Source: Planctomycetota bacterium (GTDB taxonomy: Bacteria > Planctomycetota > Phycisphaerae > Tepidisphaerales > Tepidisphaeraceae). From it: DNA of 41,425 nt. The notes below the pieces were generated by a model that searched no databases, was not told where the DNA came from, and saw nothing but the letters and a program-made list of their open reading frames with translations. The DNA is taken from contig JAPLNB010000130.1 of the NCBI GenBank assembly GCA_026693085.1, positions 1 through 41,425 of the forward strand, read 5' to 3'. Position 1 is the first letter of the stretch. Each line of letters begins with the position of its first letter. Below are positions 24,901 through 31,924 of this stretch, in pieces. Made by a program: the position numbers and the translations under genes.

Positions 24901-27756
24901 ACGGCGTTGGACGGCACGTATGCGCCGGCGCTGGCGTATGGTGCGCCTGATCCGAAAGGACCGGGCGGGCCGGATACGACCAACTTCTTCCTGTATGCGG
25001 GTACGACGGGCGGCAAGATATTCGTCACCTTTAGAGGGGGTGGTGCGAACGGAAACGCGTGGATAGACCTGTCGGCGGGTCTTGACGGCTCGCCGGTGAA
25101 GCAGATTGTCACCAACCCGATGCGTGGTTCACACGAGGCGTTTGCAGTGACGGACGCGGGCGTGTTCCACATGGCGGATTCGACTGCCGCCAACCCGATT
25201 TGGGTGAACATCACCGGCAATGTCTTCTTCCTCGAGCACGATTCGTTCAACATCAGCAAAGACACCACCAAGCCGAGCATGATCGAGACGACCTCGCGGC
25301 AGCTCACGTCCATCCAGGCCGACTGGCGGTATGTGATTCCGGACAACATGAGCAATCCGAACGGGCCGACGCATCCGGTGTTGTATGTGAGTTCGTACAG
25401 CGGCGTGTATCGGTCGCTCGACAAGGGGCTGAACTGGAACCACTTCCCGGATGACGTGGTGGATGGATCGCCGTCCGCGGGCGGATACTTGCCATCGGTC
25501 CAGGTGACCGATCTGGATATTACGCTCGGCAACGTCAACCCGACGACGGGTCGCGAGGACGGTACGACGGGCATCAGCACGCTGTTGGCGTCGACGTTCG
25601 GGCGCGGTGCGTTTGCGATTCGGCTAGCCCCCGTGGTTGCGACGGCGACCCTGCAGATGAGTTCGGCGACGGACACGGGGACATCGAACACCGACCAGGT
25701 GACGAAGATTTCGACACCGACCTTCACGGGCCTGAGCCAGCAGAGCGCGTTCGGGAACCACGTGAGGATCACGCTGCTGAACATGACCGATCCGAACTAT
25801 CCGGTGGTGATCGGAGGATTCTCGGGGACGTTCAACGACGCCAGTGATGTTCAGGCGAACTGGACGGACGAGTTTGGCCGTTTCAGCGTGTCGGTATACC
25901 CCGGCGTGTTGGTGGAAGGCACGTACACGATCGGCGTTCGCGCGACGGATGACGCGGGAACGGTTGGCGGGATTGCGATCCTGGCGCGGCCGGTGACGTA
26001 CGACAAGACGCCGCCGTCACCGGTGATCGGGCGGCCTGCCAAGGCGATTAGCGCGACCGAGGGTATTCCGTACACAGGTGTGGTTGCGGAGTTTGCCGAC
26101 ACCTCGTCGCAGTGCATGGCGACGATCAACTGGGGTGATGGCACGACGTCGGCGGGCGCCATTTCGCCGAATGTGGGCGGATGGTATGACGTGACCGGCA
26201 CGCACATCTACACCGACCCCGGCTCGTACACGCTGAGCATCACCATCACGGACCCGGCGGGCAACGACAGCACTGCGATTCCGGCGTCAGCGACGGTCGA
26301 TAATCCGGCGATCGTGCCGGCAGGCGGCCTGACCTACACCGTCAACGAAGGCGACAACTTTGCAGCTCAGCCGGTTGCAACGTTCATCGACCCCGGTGGA
26401 GCTGAATCGCTGGACAACTACTCGGCGACGATCGATTGGGGCGATGGGACGACATCGGCCGGAGTGATCACCTACGATGCGGTCACGGGCATTTTCACGG
26501 TTTCTGGCGGGCACTTTTTCCCGGACAGCGGGACGAAGACGATCGTGACGTCGATTGGTCACGATATGCTGGCGGTGGTAACGGCCACGAGCGCCATGAC
26601 CGTTCAGAACGTGGCGCCGACGCCGAGCTTCAGCGGGCCGCAGTTTGCGTTCTCGACGTTCCCGACGACGTTCACGATTGGCGCTACGGATATGTCACCG
26701 GCGGACCAGGCCGCAGGGTTCACCTATACGATTAACTGGGGCGATGGCACGGCCGTTGAGACGATCGCTGTGGCGGTCAGCAACGGTGTGGCGCACACGA
26801 TCACCCACACCTTTGCCATCCCCGGGACGTACCAGGCGTTCCTGTCGGCGATGGACAAGGACGGCGGAATCGCTGCGACCAGTTTCATCACGGTGCTGGT
26901 GACGGAGCCCACGTCGCTGCAGAATGTGGTGATCAATAACAGCGAGCGTCAGCGGTCGATAATGAAGACGATTTCGTTCAGGCCAACGTACAACGGCGCC
27001 CTGCTGGCGAAGTTCTCGACGAAGAACCTGAAGCTGATGTACAACGGCAGCACGGTGGTTTCGACAAAGGGCATGAAGGTCACGTACAAGAAGGGTGTCG
27101 CGACTGTGTACCTGTCGGCGATGTCGTTGGCCGACGGCGATTACCAGTTGCAGGTGGCGCTGGGCGGAAACATTGTCCGGCCGGTGGACTTCCACAAGCT
27201 GCTGGGCGACTGCGACGGCGACCGAGTCGTCGGGAAATCCGATTGGTACCTTGTCAAGCGGTCCCAGGGATACCGGGCTGGGCAGACGGGCTACAACGTG
27301 GATGCCGATCTGAACGGCGATGGTGTGATTAACACGATCGACATGAAGACGGCGAAGTACATGTATGGGCGCACCATGGCTCCGTACCGCATGAAGGCGC
27401 TGATGTACCCGACGAAGAAGCCGGTGTTCCCGAAGGTGGATTTCAAGACGGTGGCGGCGAACGGAAACGTGAAGATTGTCGAACTGTCGTTCTATAACCT
27501 GGGCACAGGCACGATGAAGCTGCGGGGCCTGCGTCTTGCGGGCGGCAGCGGGGCGTTCAGCTTCGGCGTCCCAGGTTCGCTGTGGGCGCCGACGACGGGC
27601 GAGTTCATCATCGCCGCGAACAGCAACCGCAATGTTCGCATCTACCTGACCACCAACACGCCTCAAGTGGCGAGCAACCAGTTGCTCTTTGACTACAGCC
27701 TCAACGGCAAGAAGTTTGCCAAGGGGAGCGTGACGCTGAAGGCCAACATAGTCTGA
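15985..27756 (+). CDS. giant secreted multidomain protein with LEPR-like motif
   Basis: The 3923-residue product begins with a basic stretch and the LEPR-like motif LEDRRMLS (52-59), a planctomycete mark of exported proteins. The approximate order is: a beta-propeller/BNR-like region (60-400); FG-GAP/VCBS-like repeats such as LDIDGDQAPDAVV (415-766); P-domain-like module 1 (772-935); a second BNR-like region (940-1190); an Ig-like module with VVFDRPIDPTTF (1200-1335); P-like modules 2-4 (1348-1502, 1514-1664, 1742-1885); an Ig-like module; P-like module 5 (2019-2175); a large sortilin/BNR-like propeller (2209-3218); three PKD modules with WGDGT (about 3349-3642); a dockerin/EF-hand-like pair, DCDGDRVVG and DADLNGDGVIN (3741-3799); and a beta-rich C-terminal domain (3816-3923). 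No protease or glycosidase active site is evident, so adhesion or matrix roles are more likely. It stands alone and ends at a strong terminator. Confidence 0.85.
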   Translation: MAAFWRDLGRIISKISNNGRAERVPPLYERLKKRGRSGAQAARTVRNLIEALEDRRMLSVIPGPIVNSRFDLVGPSGPPAPYDSNSTPSIAYDPADPNKMVAVWVSDEPYWIQPDQHVYIEGAYSTNAGRTWARLGVPGNTFDPTVDGPPPKIYDQATEPSIAIDRDHNVYLTYREHNVEDSAGRIVLQKYSFAGGNPVLQTKPFNDASRTQGAYAELYSWYNVVSAPYTAAYWPTVAVDANVPSYIDPADPTQTLVDEHVGNVYVAWSTFDLPPSYPLIPNDWNAYAIKFTTSSDGAATFGPRQFINENGAGNSYNASRAAIGMPDQNARPQIIVSQGTLDGRVAPGRVTVVWDNWYPGLPNNLDRLVADGFNGVNTSSYYHPGGGIKDAIDGAYVGTDIKPSPTGQQPQTVILGNFDGLPGIDIFTVNRGSNDVTVLSNDGNNTFPDGVDPTKLLPPTTVGPTPTWAVSGNFDTAAGGNEIAVLCSGNKEVQILESTGTGSFNIVGGIAGNHSRTGTNPVYAIAGNFDNAIDPNSYVDLIVVSQGNPTGDIGEVRFLPGKGDGTFGAAFNVPLSGGQNPTSVASGYFDNDAFLDLAITLQRGAGYYVDVLLGDGTGSFTLIESYAVGNNPVQVRSASMNPATDAFADLVVLNNGSSNVSVLLGNGDGTFQDARTFGLVGTQPRNMLLLDIDGDQAPDAVVTKDDGTVSMLFNGGGGQLFDSLRIGAGTNPVGVASLGDLNTDGMPELVVANSGSNNVYVMTSSTSSTGVIPRTTPFEFKVDVSDPYFRLGDLDVDLSMLVPDLNDIRVRLIAPNGTAVTLFENQVDALGQQRGIPPLGLTGAELGYHRGVMPTVFDSEANIGIKSLGAAAPWVGHYYPESGKFSLRGAFYNGANAYTAAQMTGIWTLEVTDYQKEDLTPPQTREVVSAALHFQGRTVWMGNRVVATTGVRGGTNSTTPHANDPYPNAGAAMNPSPGRGIGPSFSLASDNTLGAFSPYQGRLYLAYTGHGGGPADNTDIELVYTDDAFQTGTLDYGPVLNTKTFRFGVNDDLGSADGFSESNRAQFQPTVAVDQSSGTLVLAFYDARHDGSRTRVSTYIATSITGGDSATFLEPAFGPQVFANAPWMAKDAITLEDKILGPVPDNQGALNGETDPLFGFGEHQGMIAVNGHVIPVWAGNRNGARLGILAADLSIASGPRVVSSTMGPVSLPGDTVNPALPGGSPQVSAFEVVFDRPIDPTTFTPSDITVIYRDTQTPGNQPGLNIAVKSVVAQPMTFTGAAGFPPNTNPNLGATTFLVTFVTPQTATGTYSYFINPNVNDRIRQAVPTVGGPRWYSVSGVKGSIRIPSVGTGGETIPLKLANNLATSTITVAGAGAAEMITDLNVQVWLAHPALGDLILTLISPSGKQVVLTSLNGGMGDDYDRTIFDDQATILISDPAAQAPFSGSFKPQDPLGLAQVIGRDPGTGAIQPLNGNWQLKIEDTRKGNTGVLYRWTMQVQTAAVYPARPAQLNKAIPAVGTGGSGTANDITTSTITIAGVANNNLIEEVNVNVTLTHPNDGDLILTLIAPDGKTRIPLATRRGAGAADYTNTTFDDSAAVAIGDPAAVAPFTGSFKPDSALWALSALNGMHVNGTWTLEINDMAAGNVGTLLSWSMEIRTGIGNVADQNANAIEEEPAVAGVSLGDVWAAPAPTQPTAYTTTNGSYFVPPYSQDTLPLIVPGPHIIDTHVSALYVAPEKQRGLAIPAVGTGGTGDLTKDRMISQFTVSANPNTRINDLNVYLSLSHSQVSDLKITLIGPDGTQVVLADHLGGAGQNYMQTAFDDGAAASITTGAAPFTGWFKPQQALSGFSGTLLNGQWTLQVEDTVGGDSGVLIGWMLDAQTTNTTTGENLILDNTINSMDVTFDRDMSAATFTPLAVLRMMGPLGQLKGPFTVTANPLGTDPDPNYPRTYRIGFPVQELSGTYAVTLASTIASKPTAQAPAGEQLDTNLNAGVAMLRGEVPMVTADPVRTPVVFPSANVPLEIGSLTTPGTVVESQIVIPSDQGFPIQYAQVQLDITYANDPDLEAVLIAPDGAIISLFWGVGTGINTADFDQTSFVDELNVTPIANGAAPFRGTFSPRPNPLLPQPLTLNYLYSPSDPTKRKNSAGIWRLQVKSNAAGMTGMLNSWSLTFDKPLPSTGLGEHVSDQASVSARIFTQDPTNPLSHNVWTSVGPASNNDGQNSGRISGLAIDPSDPSGNTVYVGGASGGIWKTTNFMTSNVLGPTWVPLTDFGPVFSMNIGSIAIFGRNNDPNQSVLFAGTGEGDTGTTGVGFLRSMDAGVSWELLDSTVNFDASGKLMPIDSPLRDHLFVGTTIWKVAVDPRFTPAGDMIIYAAVRDPVAPAAGATTRGGIWRSLDSGRTWQQMRAGANACDVLLDQNSGYFDQYGKPTGNLQVVYAAFEGDGIYKSPNRGQVWNLMDGNVGDPLLIDRYAYPGYPPIAVNHPAYFNPDYVGFNGLEAPNGANIERIVMAKPAITNDPVKDLLYQGWLYAAAVSNVTYTPLNAIVHFANVYITKDYGENWTRIRLPIGSNDTRNADYNFGGNVTLSGYVLSNYNLSIAVDPNDANVVYVGGVGPGFVRVNITNLSDAHSLFRNTDRTDGGTTGDGQPDPLVQNPSPPGANPAYSALSNPITYLRPVVEPSTGARVMGGFISLISNPFRPFESNSTVLVGDTYQFANSGAGARNTIFGAGLSAETYYQHRVITMIDPLTGRSRLFFGDDTGIKTGVDYGDGTVTLGIGTAATATGDRNGNLGITQFFYGAAQPSNLAAQAALSMFYGNTYHNGYVTATPDMLTTGDINWTNDSSVAIASDGSGGGVATDQQGSGTVYTFRWPEGVYPPSGFAPPNNPSDFFTVRPNGTHDYIGRTSGLLQTTTGNPLTYDPQWPSTYTPLTTGSNFAVNPVSKDQILVSSVAGRIFGTENQGKKWVAIGDPTALDGTYAPALAYGAPDPKGPGGPDTTNFFLYAGTTGGKIFVTFRGGGANGNAWIDLSAGLDGSPVKQIVTNPMRGSHEAFAVTDAGVFHMADSTAANPIWVNITGNVFFLEHDSFNISKDTTKPSMIETTSRQLTSIQADWRYVIPDNMSNPNGPTHPVLYVSSYSGVYRSLDKGLNWNHFPDDVVDGSPSAGGYLPSVQVTDLDITLGNVNPTTGREDGTTGISTLLASTFGRGAFAIRLAPVVATATLQMSSATDTGTSNTDQVTKISTPTFTGLSQQSAFGNHVRITLLNMTDPNYPVVIGGFSGTFNDASDVQANWTDEFGRFSVSVYPGVLVEGTYTIGVRATDDAGTVGGIAILARPVTYDKTPPSPVIGRPAKAISATEGIPYTGVVAEFADTSSQCMATINWGDGTTSAGAISPNVGGWYDVTGTHIYTDPGSYTLSITITDPAGNDSTAIPASATVDNPAIVPAGGLTYTVNEGDNFAAQPVATFIDPGGAESLDNYSATIDWGDGTTSAGVITYDAVTGIFTVSGGHFFPDSGTKTIVTSIGHDMLAVVTATSAMTVQNVAPTPSFSGPQFAFSTFPTTFTIGATDMSPADQAAGFTYTINWGDGTAVETIAVAVSNGVAHTITHTFAIPGTYQAFLSAMDKDGGIAATSFITVLVTEPTSLQNVVINNSERQRSIMKTISFRPTYNGALLAKFSTKNLKLMYNGSTVVSTKGMKVTYKKGVATVYLSAMSLADGDYQLQVALGGNIVRPVDFHKLLGDCDGDRVVGKSDWYLVKRSQGYRAGQTGYNVDADLNGDGVINTIDMKTAKYMYGRTMAPYRMKALMYPTKKPVFPKVDFKTVAANGNVKIVELSFYNLGTGTMKLRGLRLAGGSGAFSFGVPGSLWAPTTGEFIIAANSNRNVRIYLTTNTPQVASNQLLFDYSLNGKKFAKGSVTLKANIV
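18300..22510 (+). repeat. five P-domain-like modules within the giant protein
   Basis: Modules at about 18300-18790, 20026-20490, 20525-20975, 21210-21640 and 22040-22510 share the phrase DLxVxLxxxHxxxxDLxLTLIxPDG or close forms, then a W-x-L-x-hydrophobic-x-D ending with GxLxxW. Modules 2-4 begin with the same linker (VGTGG). This is the layout of the proprotein-convertase P domain, here without a subtilase. Copies are diverged, so duplication is not recent. Confidence 0.7.
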
Positions 27757-27794
27757 GCCAGAACTGGGATTGCAGCCCGGTATGCAATACCGAC

Positions 27795-27833
27795 AACGCC
27801 TCCGCCCTGAACCGGCGGAGGTGTTGTGTTTTT
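27795..27833 (+). terminator. intrinsic terminator after the giant protein
   Basis: A 12-base-pair stem with one G-U pair (27795-27806 with 27814-27825), a seven-base loop, and a T-rich run (GTGTTTTT) just after. It lies 39 bases past the stop codon. It has no T-run on the minus strand, so it should act mainly on plus-strand transcription. Confidence 0.85.
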
Positions 27834-27950
27834 CTCGGGGGCTGGCGCGGAGAGGGCGAGAGGCCCGACCGACGGCGATCCGCTGGCTTTACCTTGACGC
27901 GAGCAATATCGGGAGACCGAATCAGGGGATACACGGTCTGGAACCGGTTG

Positions 27951-30900
27951 TCAGCGCGAAGCCAGCCGTGTCTTTATCTGTTCCAGCCAGGCACTGTCGG
28001 GCAGTGCGTACGGGCGGAATTTCTCCATGACGCCCTGTTCCTCGCTGTAGCAGATTGCCCGGTGGAACCCGAGCTTGTTGGCGATCGGCGAGTCGATCAG
28101 GTTGCTGGAGTCGTTGGCGCTCATCTGGAACAGCACGCGGTAGTCGAATTCCCGCACGGCGGTGCGCTCGAGCATGCGCTCGATGGTTGCGGGTGTGTCG
28201 GCCCAGGCCAGAGTGTGTATGCCAGCCGCGGGTCCTTCACGCAGAAGTTCGGCGAAGAGTTTGTCGGGTTGGGGTTTCTTCTCTTCGTCGGTGGCGGCGA
28301 AGCTGAAGCTCTCATCCTGTTTGCGCAACATGCGGTAGCGTTGGAGGCCGTAGATCAGGAGGTAGATCGATGGCGTTCCGGGTTGCTGATCAGCGAGGCG
28401 GCGTTGCCACTCATTGCTGAGGTCGGCCATGAGCTGGGGGATGTCGCGGTATTCGACGAGCTTTACGTTGTGGGGCAGGGCGGCGGCGACGCGTGGCAAT
28501 ACGCCGGCGAGCGGGGAGTCGGCTGGGCAGCCGTCCAGAACGTAGAACTGGGCTGCCTGGGGGGATTGGCAGGCCGCCAGCGAGATCATGGCGGCGCTGA
28601 GGATGCCCATCGCGGATTCTTCCTGCTGGCCGATGATCAGCAGGTTGGAGCCGCTTTGTCGGCGGAAGGGAACGGCGGTGGGATCCTTGATTGCGACGGG
28701 ATCGCCCATCCATGCGAGGGCGGCGGCGGTGGCGCCGGGCCGGACGGGGGCGTCGAGGAGTGCGGCGAGGCGTTTGTTTTTTGCGATGTCGGCGGCCGAG
28801 TTGCCCTCGAAGACGATCGGCTCGGCGTGGTGGTCGGTGCGTTGGGTCTTTTGCTCGATGACCTTCTTAAGCACGCGGTCTCGCACTGGGTCGGGCAGCC
28901 AGGCGACTTGGAAGGGGCTGTTGCCCTCGACCAGTCCGCCGGCGTCGTTGTAGATGGCTTCGCCGGGGCGTGACAGGAGCCTGGCTGCGGAGTTGCTGTC
29001 GCCGAGGATGAGCTGGGAGTCCGCGTCGCTGCATTGGAGGGCGATGCGGACGGCCATCTGTCCGAGGGTGCTGCGGGCGAGGCCGGAGGTGCCGCCGATG
29101 GTCTGTGAGCCGAGGAGCACGTGAATTCCGAAGGCACGACCTTGGCGGACGAGGCGATCGAGGAGGAGGCCCGCGTCCTGCGACAGCTTGTCGTCTTCGG
29201 AGAAAAATTCCTGGAATTCGTCGATGATGAGGAGGGTGCGGGGGAGGGTTTTGCCCGAGGCTTGGCGATAGGCGGCCAGCTCCTGGGTGCCGAGCTTGCG
29301 GAAGAGTTCACCGCGGCGGGATAGTTCGGCGTCAACGCGCTGCAGGACGCTGAGGCCGAACTCGCGATCGCTTTCGACGGCGATGGCGCGCGCGTGGGGG
29401 AGGACGTGGGTCGCGTAGGTTTTGAACTCGACGCCTTTCTTGAAGTCAACGAGGTAAAATTCGACCTGGTCGGGGGAATACCACATCGCGAGGTTGGTGA
29501 TGAGGACGTGGAAGAGGTTGGATTTTCCGGAGCCGGTCTTGCCGGCGATCAGGGTGTGCTGGGCTACGCCGCGGCCGAGGCGGAGGGCCTGGAATCGCGT
29601 GGCGCCGAGGCGGCCGATGGGTACGGTGAGCTCTTCGCTGCTGTCCTGGGTCCACAATTGTTGGTTGGGCGGCGTGATGAGCTCAAATGAGACCTCGACG
29701 CGTTTGGCATCCTTGGCGGCTTTGCCGACGACTTCGAGGATTCGCGTGAGAAAGTCCTCGGCGGGTGGCGGATCGAGCGTGAGCGGGAGTTGCTCGAAGA
29801 CCTGGTCCTTCCAGATGAACCGGCCATTGTCCCAGACGAGGTTGACGCTGTGCGACTCGATTTCGTCCATGTGGATGCCGCCGGGCATGGGCTGACGCTG
29901 GTCGCGGAGGATCAGCGTGTAGACGCCGCAACGAGCCCCGGAGCTGGCGATGCTGCTGAGACGTTTGAGGGCTTCCGGGGTGAAGCTTTGGGGGAAATCC
30001 GCGATGACGAGATAGCGGTACGGTTCGGCGAGCTCACCGGCCTGAGTGTTGTAGTTGTCGATGGTTTGGAACTCGTTTCTGAGGTACTTCTGGATCACGG
30101 TTTCCATGTGCTCCGTGAGATCGGCCAGACGCTGTTCGATGTGCTCGCTTTCGGTCCAGATGCGTGTGCCGACGAGAGCTTCGTCGTGGTCGGCCAGGTG
30201 CATGAAGCCGGCAAAATTCTGGCCGAGGCCGACGGGGTCGATGAGGGTGAATCGCACCCGGCCGGGTGGCAGGCCCGTCAGGAGGCGGGCCATGACCATT
30301 TGCAGGGTGCGCAGGCCTTGGGCCCGTCCGTCGCGGTCGGCCTGGATGAGCATCGATGCCTGGCGTGGGAAGGCGAGGGATGTCGGGACGGAAAACGCCT
30401 CGGGTAGATCGAGGCGGAGTTCGCCTTTGCGCGGAACGGCGGCGGCGATCTTCTTGAGGTCGATCTGGAGCTGGCCGAAGCGGACCAGCGAGGGGAATGT
30501 GGTTGGGGGCGTCCAGTCCTTCCATGTGGCTTCGTCCCAGTCCTGAGAATGCTGGGACATCGCGGCCTTCATCGGCTCTTGGATGCGGATGAGGCCATCG
30601 GCGAGGCGGTGTTCCAACGCGGCGCGGGCTTCGGCGTAATCGCGATCGTTTTCGGCGACCTGGGCGTCTGCTTTTCCCTTGGCGGCCTGCAGTTCGCGTT
30701 CGTAACGCTGCAGTATTCCGGTCAGAGTTCGCTGACGCCACTGTTCGGCATCGGCCCTTGCCTGGTCATGCTGGCTTTTGATGGCGGCGAACTTATGGGA
30801 GTAGTCGGTTTGGCAACTGAGGAGCAGGGCATCCCGTTTGGCGGTGGCGGCCTGGAGCAGGGGGTCGAATTTGAGCTTTGCCGATTGCTTTTCGTTCTGG

Positions 30901-31877
30901 CATCGCTCGGCGGCCTGGTTGTAGTTTTGTTCGCGGGCAATGCGTGCGTTTTCCGCGTGGGCTTCTGCGGCGGCCTTGGCGGCGTCGATCGCTTGGCCCA
31001 GTGGACCATAGACTTCCGCGACCTGTTTCCGGGCCATCGCCCGCAGCATAGCTCCGAGGACGAGCACGACGACCAGCGTTGAGACGCCGGCGATGGCCAT
31101 CGGGACGAGCTGCAAATCGGTTCGGCTGAGCAGCACCTGCGTCGCGAACACCGCCGTTGCGACGAGAAAGAGAGCCAGAAAATGCGGGCGGGCGCCTACG
31201 AACAGGCGAGGCAATCGCAGCGCGGCCAGGCCAATGAGTCCGTGTGAGATTGCATTGCATCCGGCTTCGAAGGCGGCGGGGGGGTCGCCGAGGGGCTGCT
31301 GTGGCTCGGTGGTCGCTTGGCTTTTCGGCATGACGGTCATGCCATAAAGCTGCATCATCGCCGCGGTCTGCCGCTGCTTTTCTTCGACGGTCTGGAGTTG
31401 CCCGGCCAAGTGTTCCTTGGCTTTCTTGGCATGGTCGCGAAGCTGGGCCTGCGTGCCATCGAAGAGGGCTTCGGCTTCCCAGACAGCCTGGTCAAACTCC
31501 TTCTTGATGTCGCGTTCGGTGGATTTGCTGTCGATCTGGATTCGCTGGCGCGCTGCTTTGATCGAAGCCGCCAGCGTCATGGAGTCGGATTTGAACTGGG
31601 TTTCGATCTGGTCGATGCGATCCTGGTATTTTCTCGCGGCGTCGTCGTTGGCGGATTTGTTGCGGTCCTCGATGTCCCGGTTTGTCCGCTCGGCGTCTTT
31701 CTTGGCGTCGTCTTTGGCTTTTTGGTGCTGCTGCTCGATCTGGGTCTCGGCAACGGCGCATTCAATGGCCAGATCGACCAAGTTGCGGAGGGTTCCGCGC
31801 TGGATGTCGTGGTGAGTAGGCGACGATGGTGGCGGCTGCGGCTGGCCGTCCAATAATACGTTGGATTGCTCTTGCAT
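27951..31877 (-). CDS. FtsK/SpoIIIE-EccC-like ATPase with long coiled coils
   Basis: The 1308-residue protein has, in order: a charged coiled-coil region (about 40-195); two hydrophobic segments (about 228-275, PHFLALFLVATAVFATQVLL and LVPMAIAGVSTLVVVLVLGAML); a second coiled coil (about 290-440); a first ATPase-like domain without Walker A (about 480-740); an active-looking FtsK domain with GKTGSGKS (777-784), Walker B TLLIIDEFQEFF (about 878-889) and GSQTIGG; and a third ATPase-like domain with a degenerate P-loop (GQQEESAMG). Three tandem FtsK-like domains with a membrane part resemble EssC/EccC of type VII secretion, but no WXG100 or other Ess gene is in the window. It follows mraY by 47 bases, so it may be co-transcribed. 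DNA pumping or protein export are both possible. Confidence 0.85.
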   Translation of the reverse strand: MQEQSNVLLDGQPQPPPSSPTHHDIQRGTLRNLVDLAIECAVAETQIEQQHQKAKDDAKKDAERTNRDIEDRNKSANDDAARKYQDRIDQIETQFKSDSMTLAASIKAARQRIQIDSKSTERDIKKEFDQAVWEAEALFDGTQAQLRDHAKKAKEHLAGQLQTVEEKQRQTAAMMQLYGMTVMPKSQATTEPQQPLGDPPAAFEAGCNAISHGLIGLAALRLPRLFVGARPHFLALFLVATAVFATQVLLSRTDLQLVPMAIAGVSTLVVVLVLGAMLRAMARKQVAEVYGPLGQAIDAAKAAAEAHAENARIAREQNYNQAAERCQNEKQSAKLKFDPLLQAATAKRDALLLSCQTDYSHKFAAIKSQHDQARADAEQWRQRTLTGILQRYERELQAAKGKADAQVAENDRDYAEARAALEHRLADGLIRIQEPMKAAMSQHSQDWDEATWKDWTPPTTFPSLVRFGQLQIDLKKIAAAVPRKGELRLDLPEAFSVPTSLAFPRQASMLIQADRDGRAQGLRTLQMVMARLLTGLPPGRVRFTLIDPVGLGQNFAGFMHLADHDEALVGTRIWTESEHIEQRLADLTEHMETVIQKYLRNEFQTIDNYNTQAGELAEPYRYLVIADFPQSFTPEALKRLSSIASSGARCGVYTLILRDQRQPMPGGIHMDEIESHSVNLVWDNGRFIWKDQVFEQLPLTLDPPPAEDFLTRILEVVGKAAKDAKRVEVSFELITPPNQQLWTQDSSEELTVPIGRLGATRFQALRLGRGVAQHTLIAGKTGSGKSNLFHVLITNLAMWYSPDQVEFYLVDFKKGVEFKTYATHVLPHARAIAVESDREFGLSVLQRVDAELSRRGELFRKLGTQELAAYRQASGKTLPRTLLIIDEFQEFFSEDDKLSQDAGLLLDRLVRQGRAFGIHVLLGSQTIGGTSGLARSTLGQMAVRIALQCSDADSQLILGDSNSAARLLSRPGEAIYNDAGGLVEGNSPFQVAWLPDPVRDRVLKKVIEQKTQRTDHHAEPIVFEGNSAADIAKNKRLAALLDAPVRPGATAAALAWMGDPVAIKDPTAVPFRRQSGSNLLIIGQQEESAMGILSAAMISLAACQSPQAAQFYVLDGCPADSPLAGVLPRVAAALPHNVKLVEYRDIPQLMADLSNEWQRRLADQQPGTPSIYLLIYGLQRYRMLRKQDESFSFAATDEEKKPQPDKLFAELLREGPAAGIHTLAWADTPATIERMLERTAVREFDYRVLFQMSANDSSNLIDSPIANKLGFHRAICYSEEQGVMEKFRPYALPDSAWLEQIKTRLASR

Positions 31878-31924
31878 TACCCCCAGATTACCCGTTTAGG
31901 TCGCTCAGCAAAAGCGACTTGGGC

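Noticed and set aside
27951-31877. Type VII secretion locus
   Set aside because: The ATPase architecture is EccC-like, but no WXG100, EsaA/EssB or mycosin gene is present in the window, so calling it a secretion locus is not supported.
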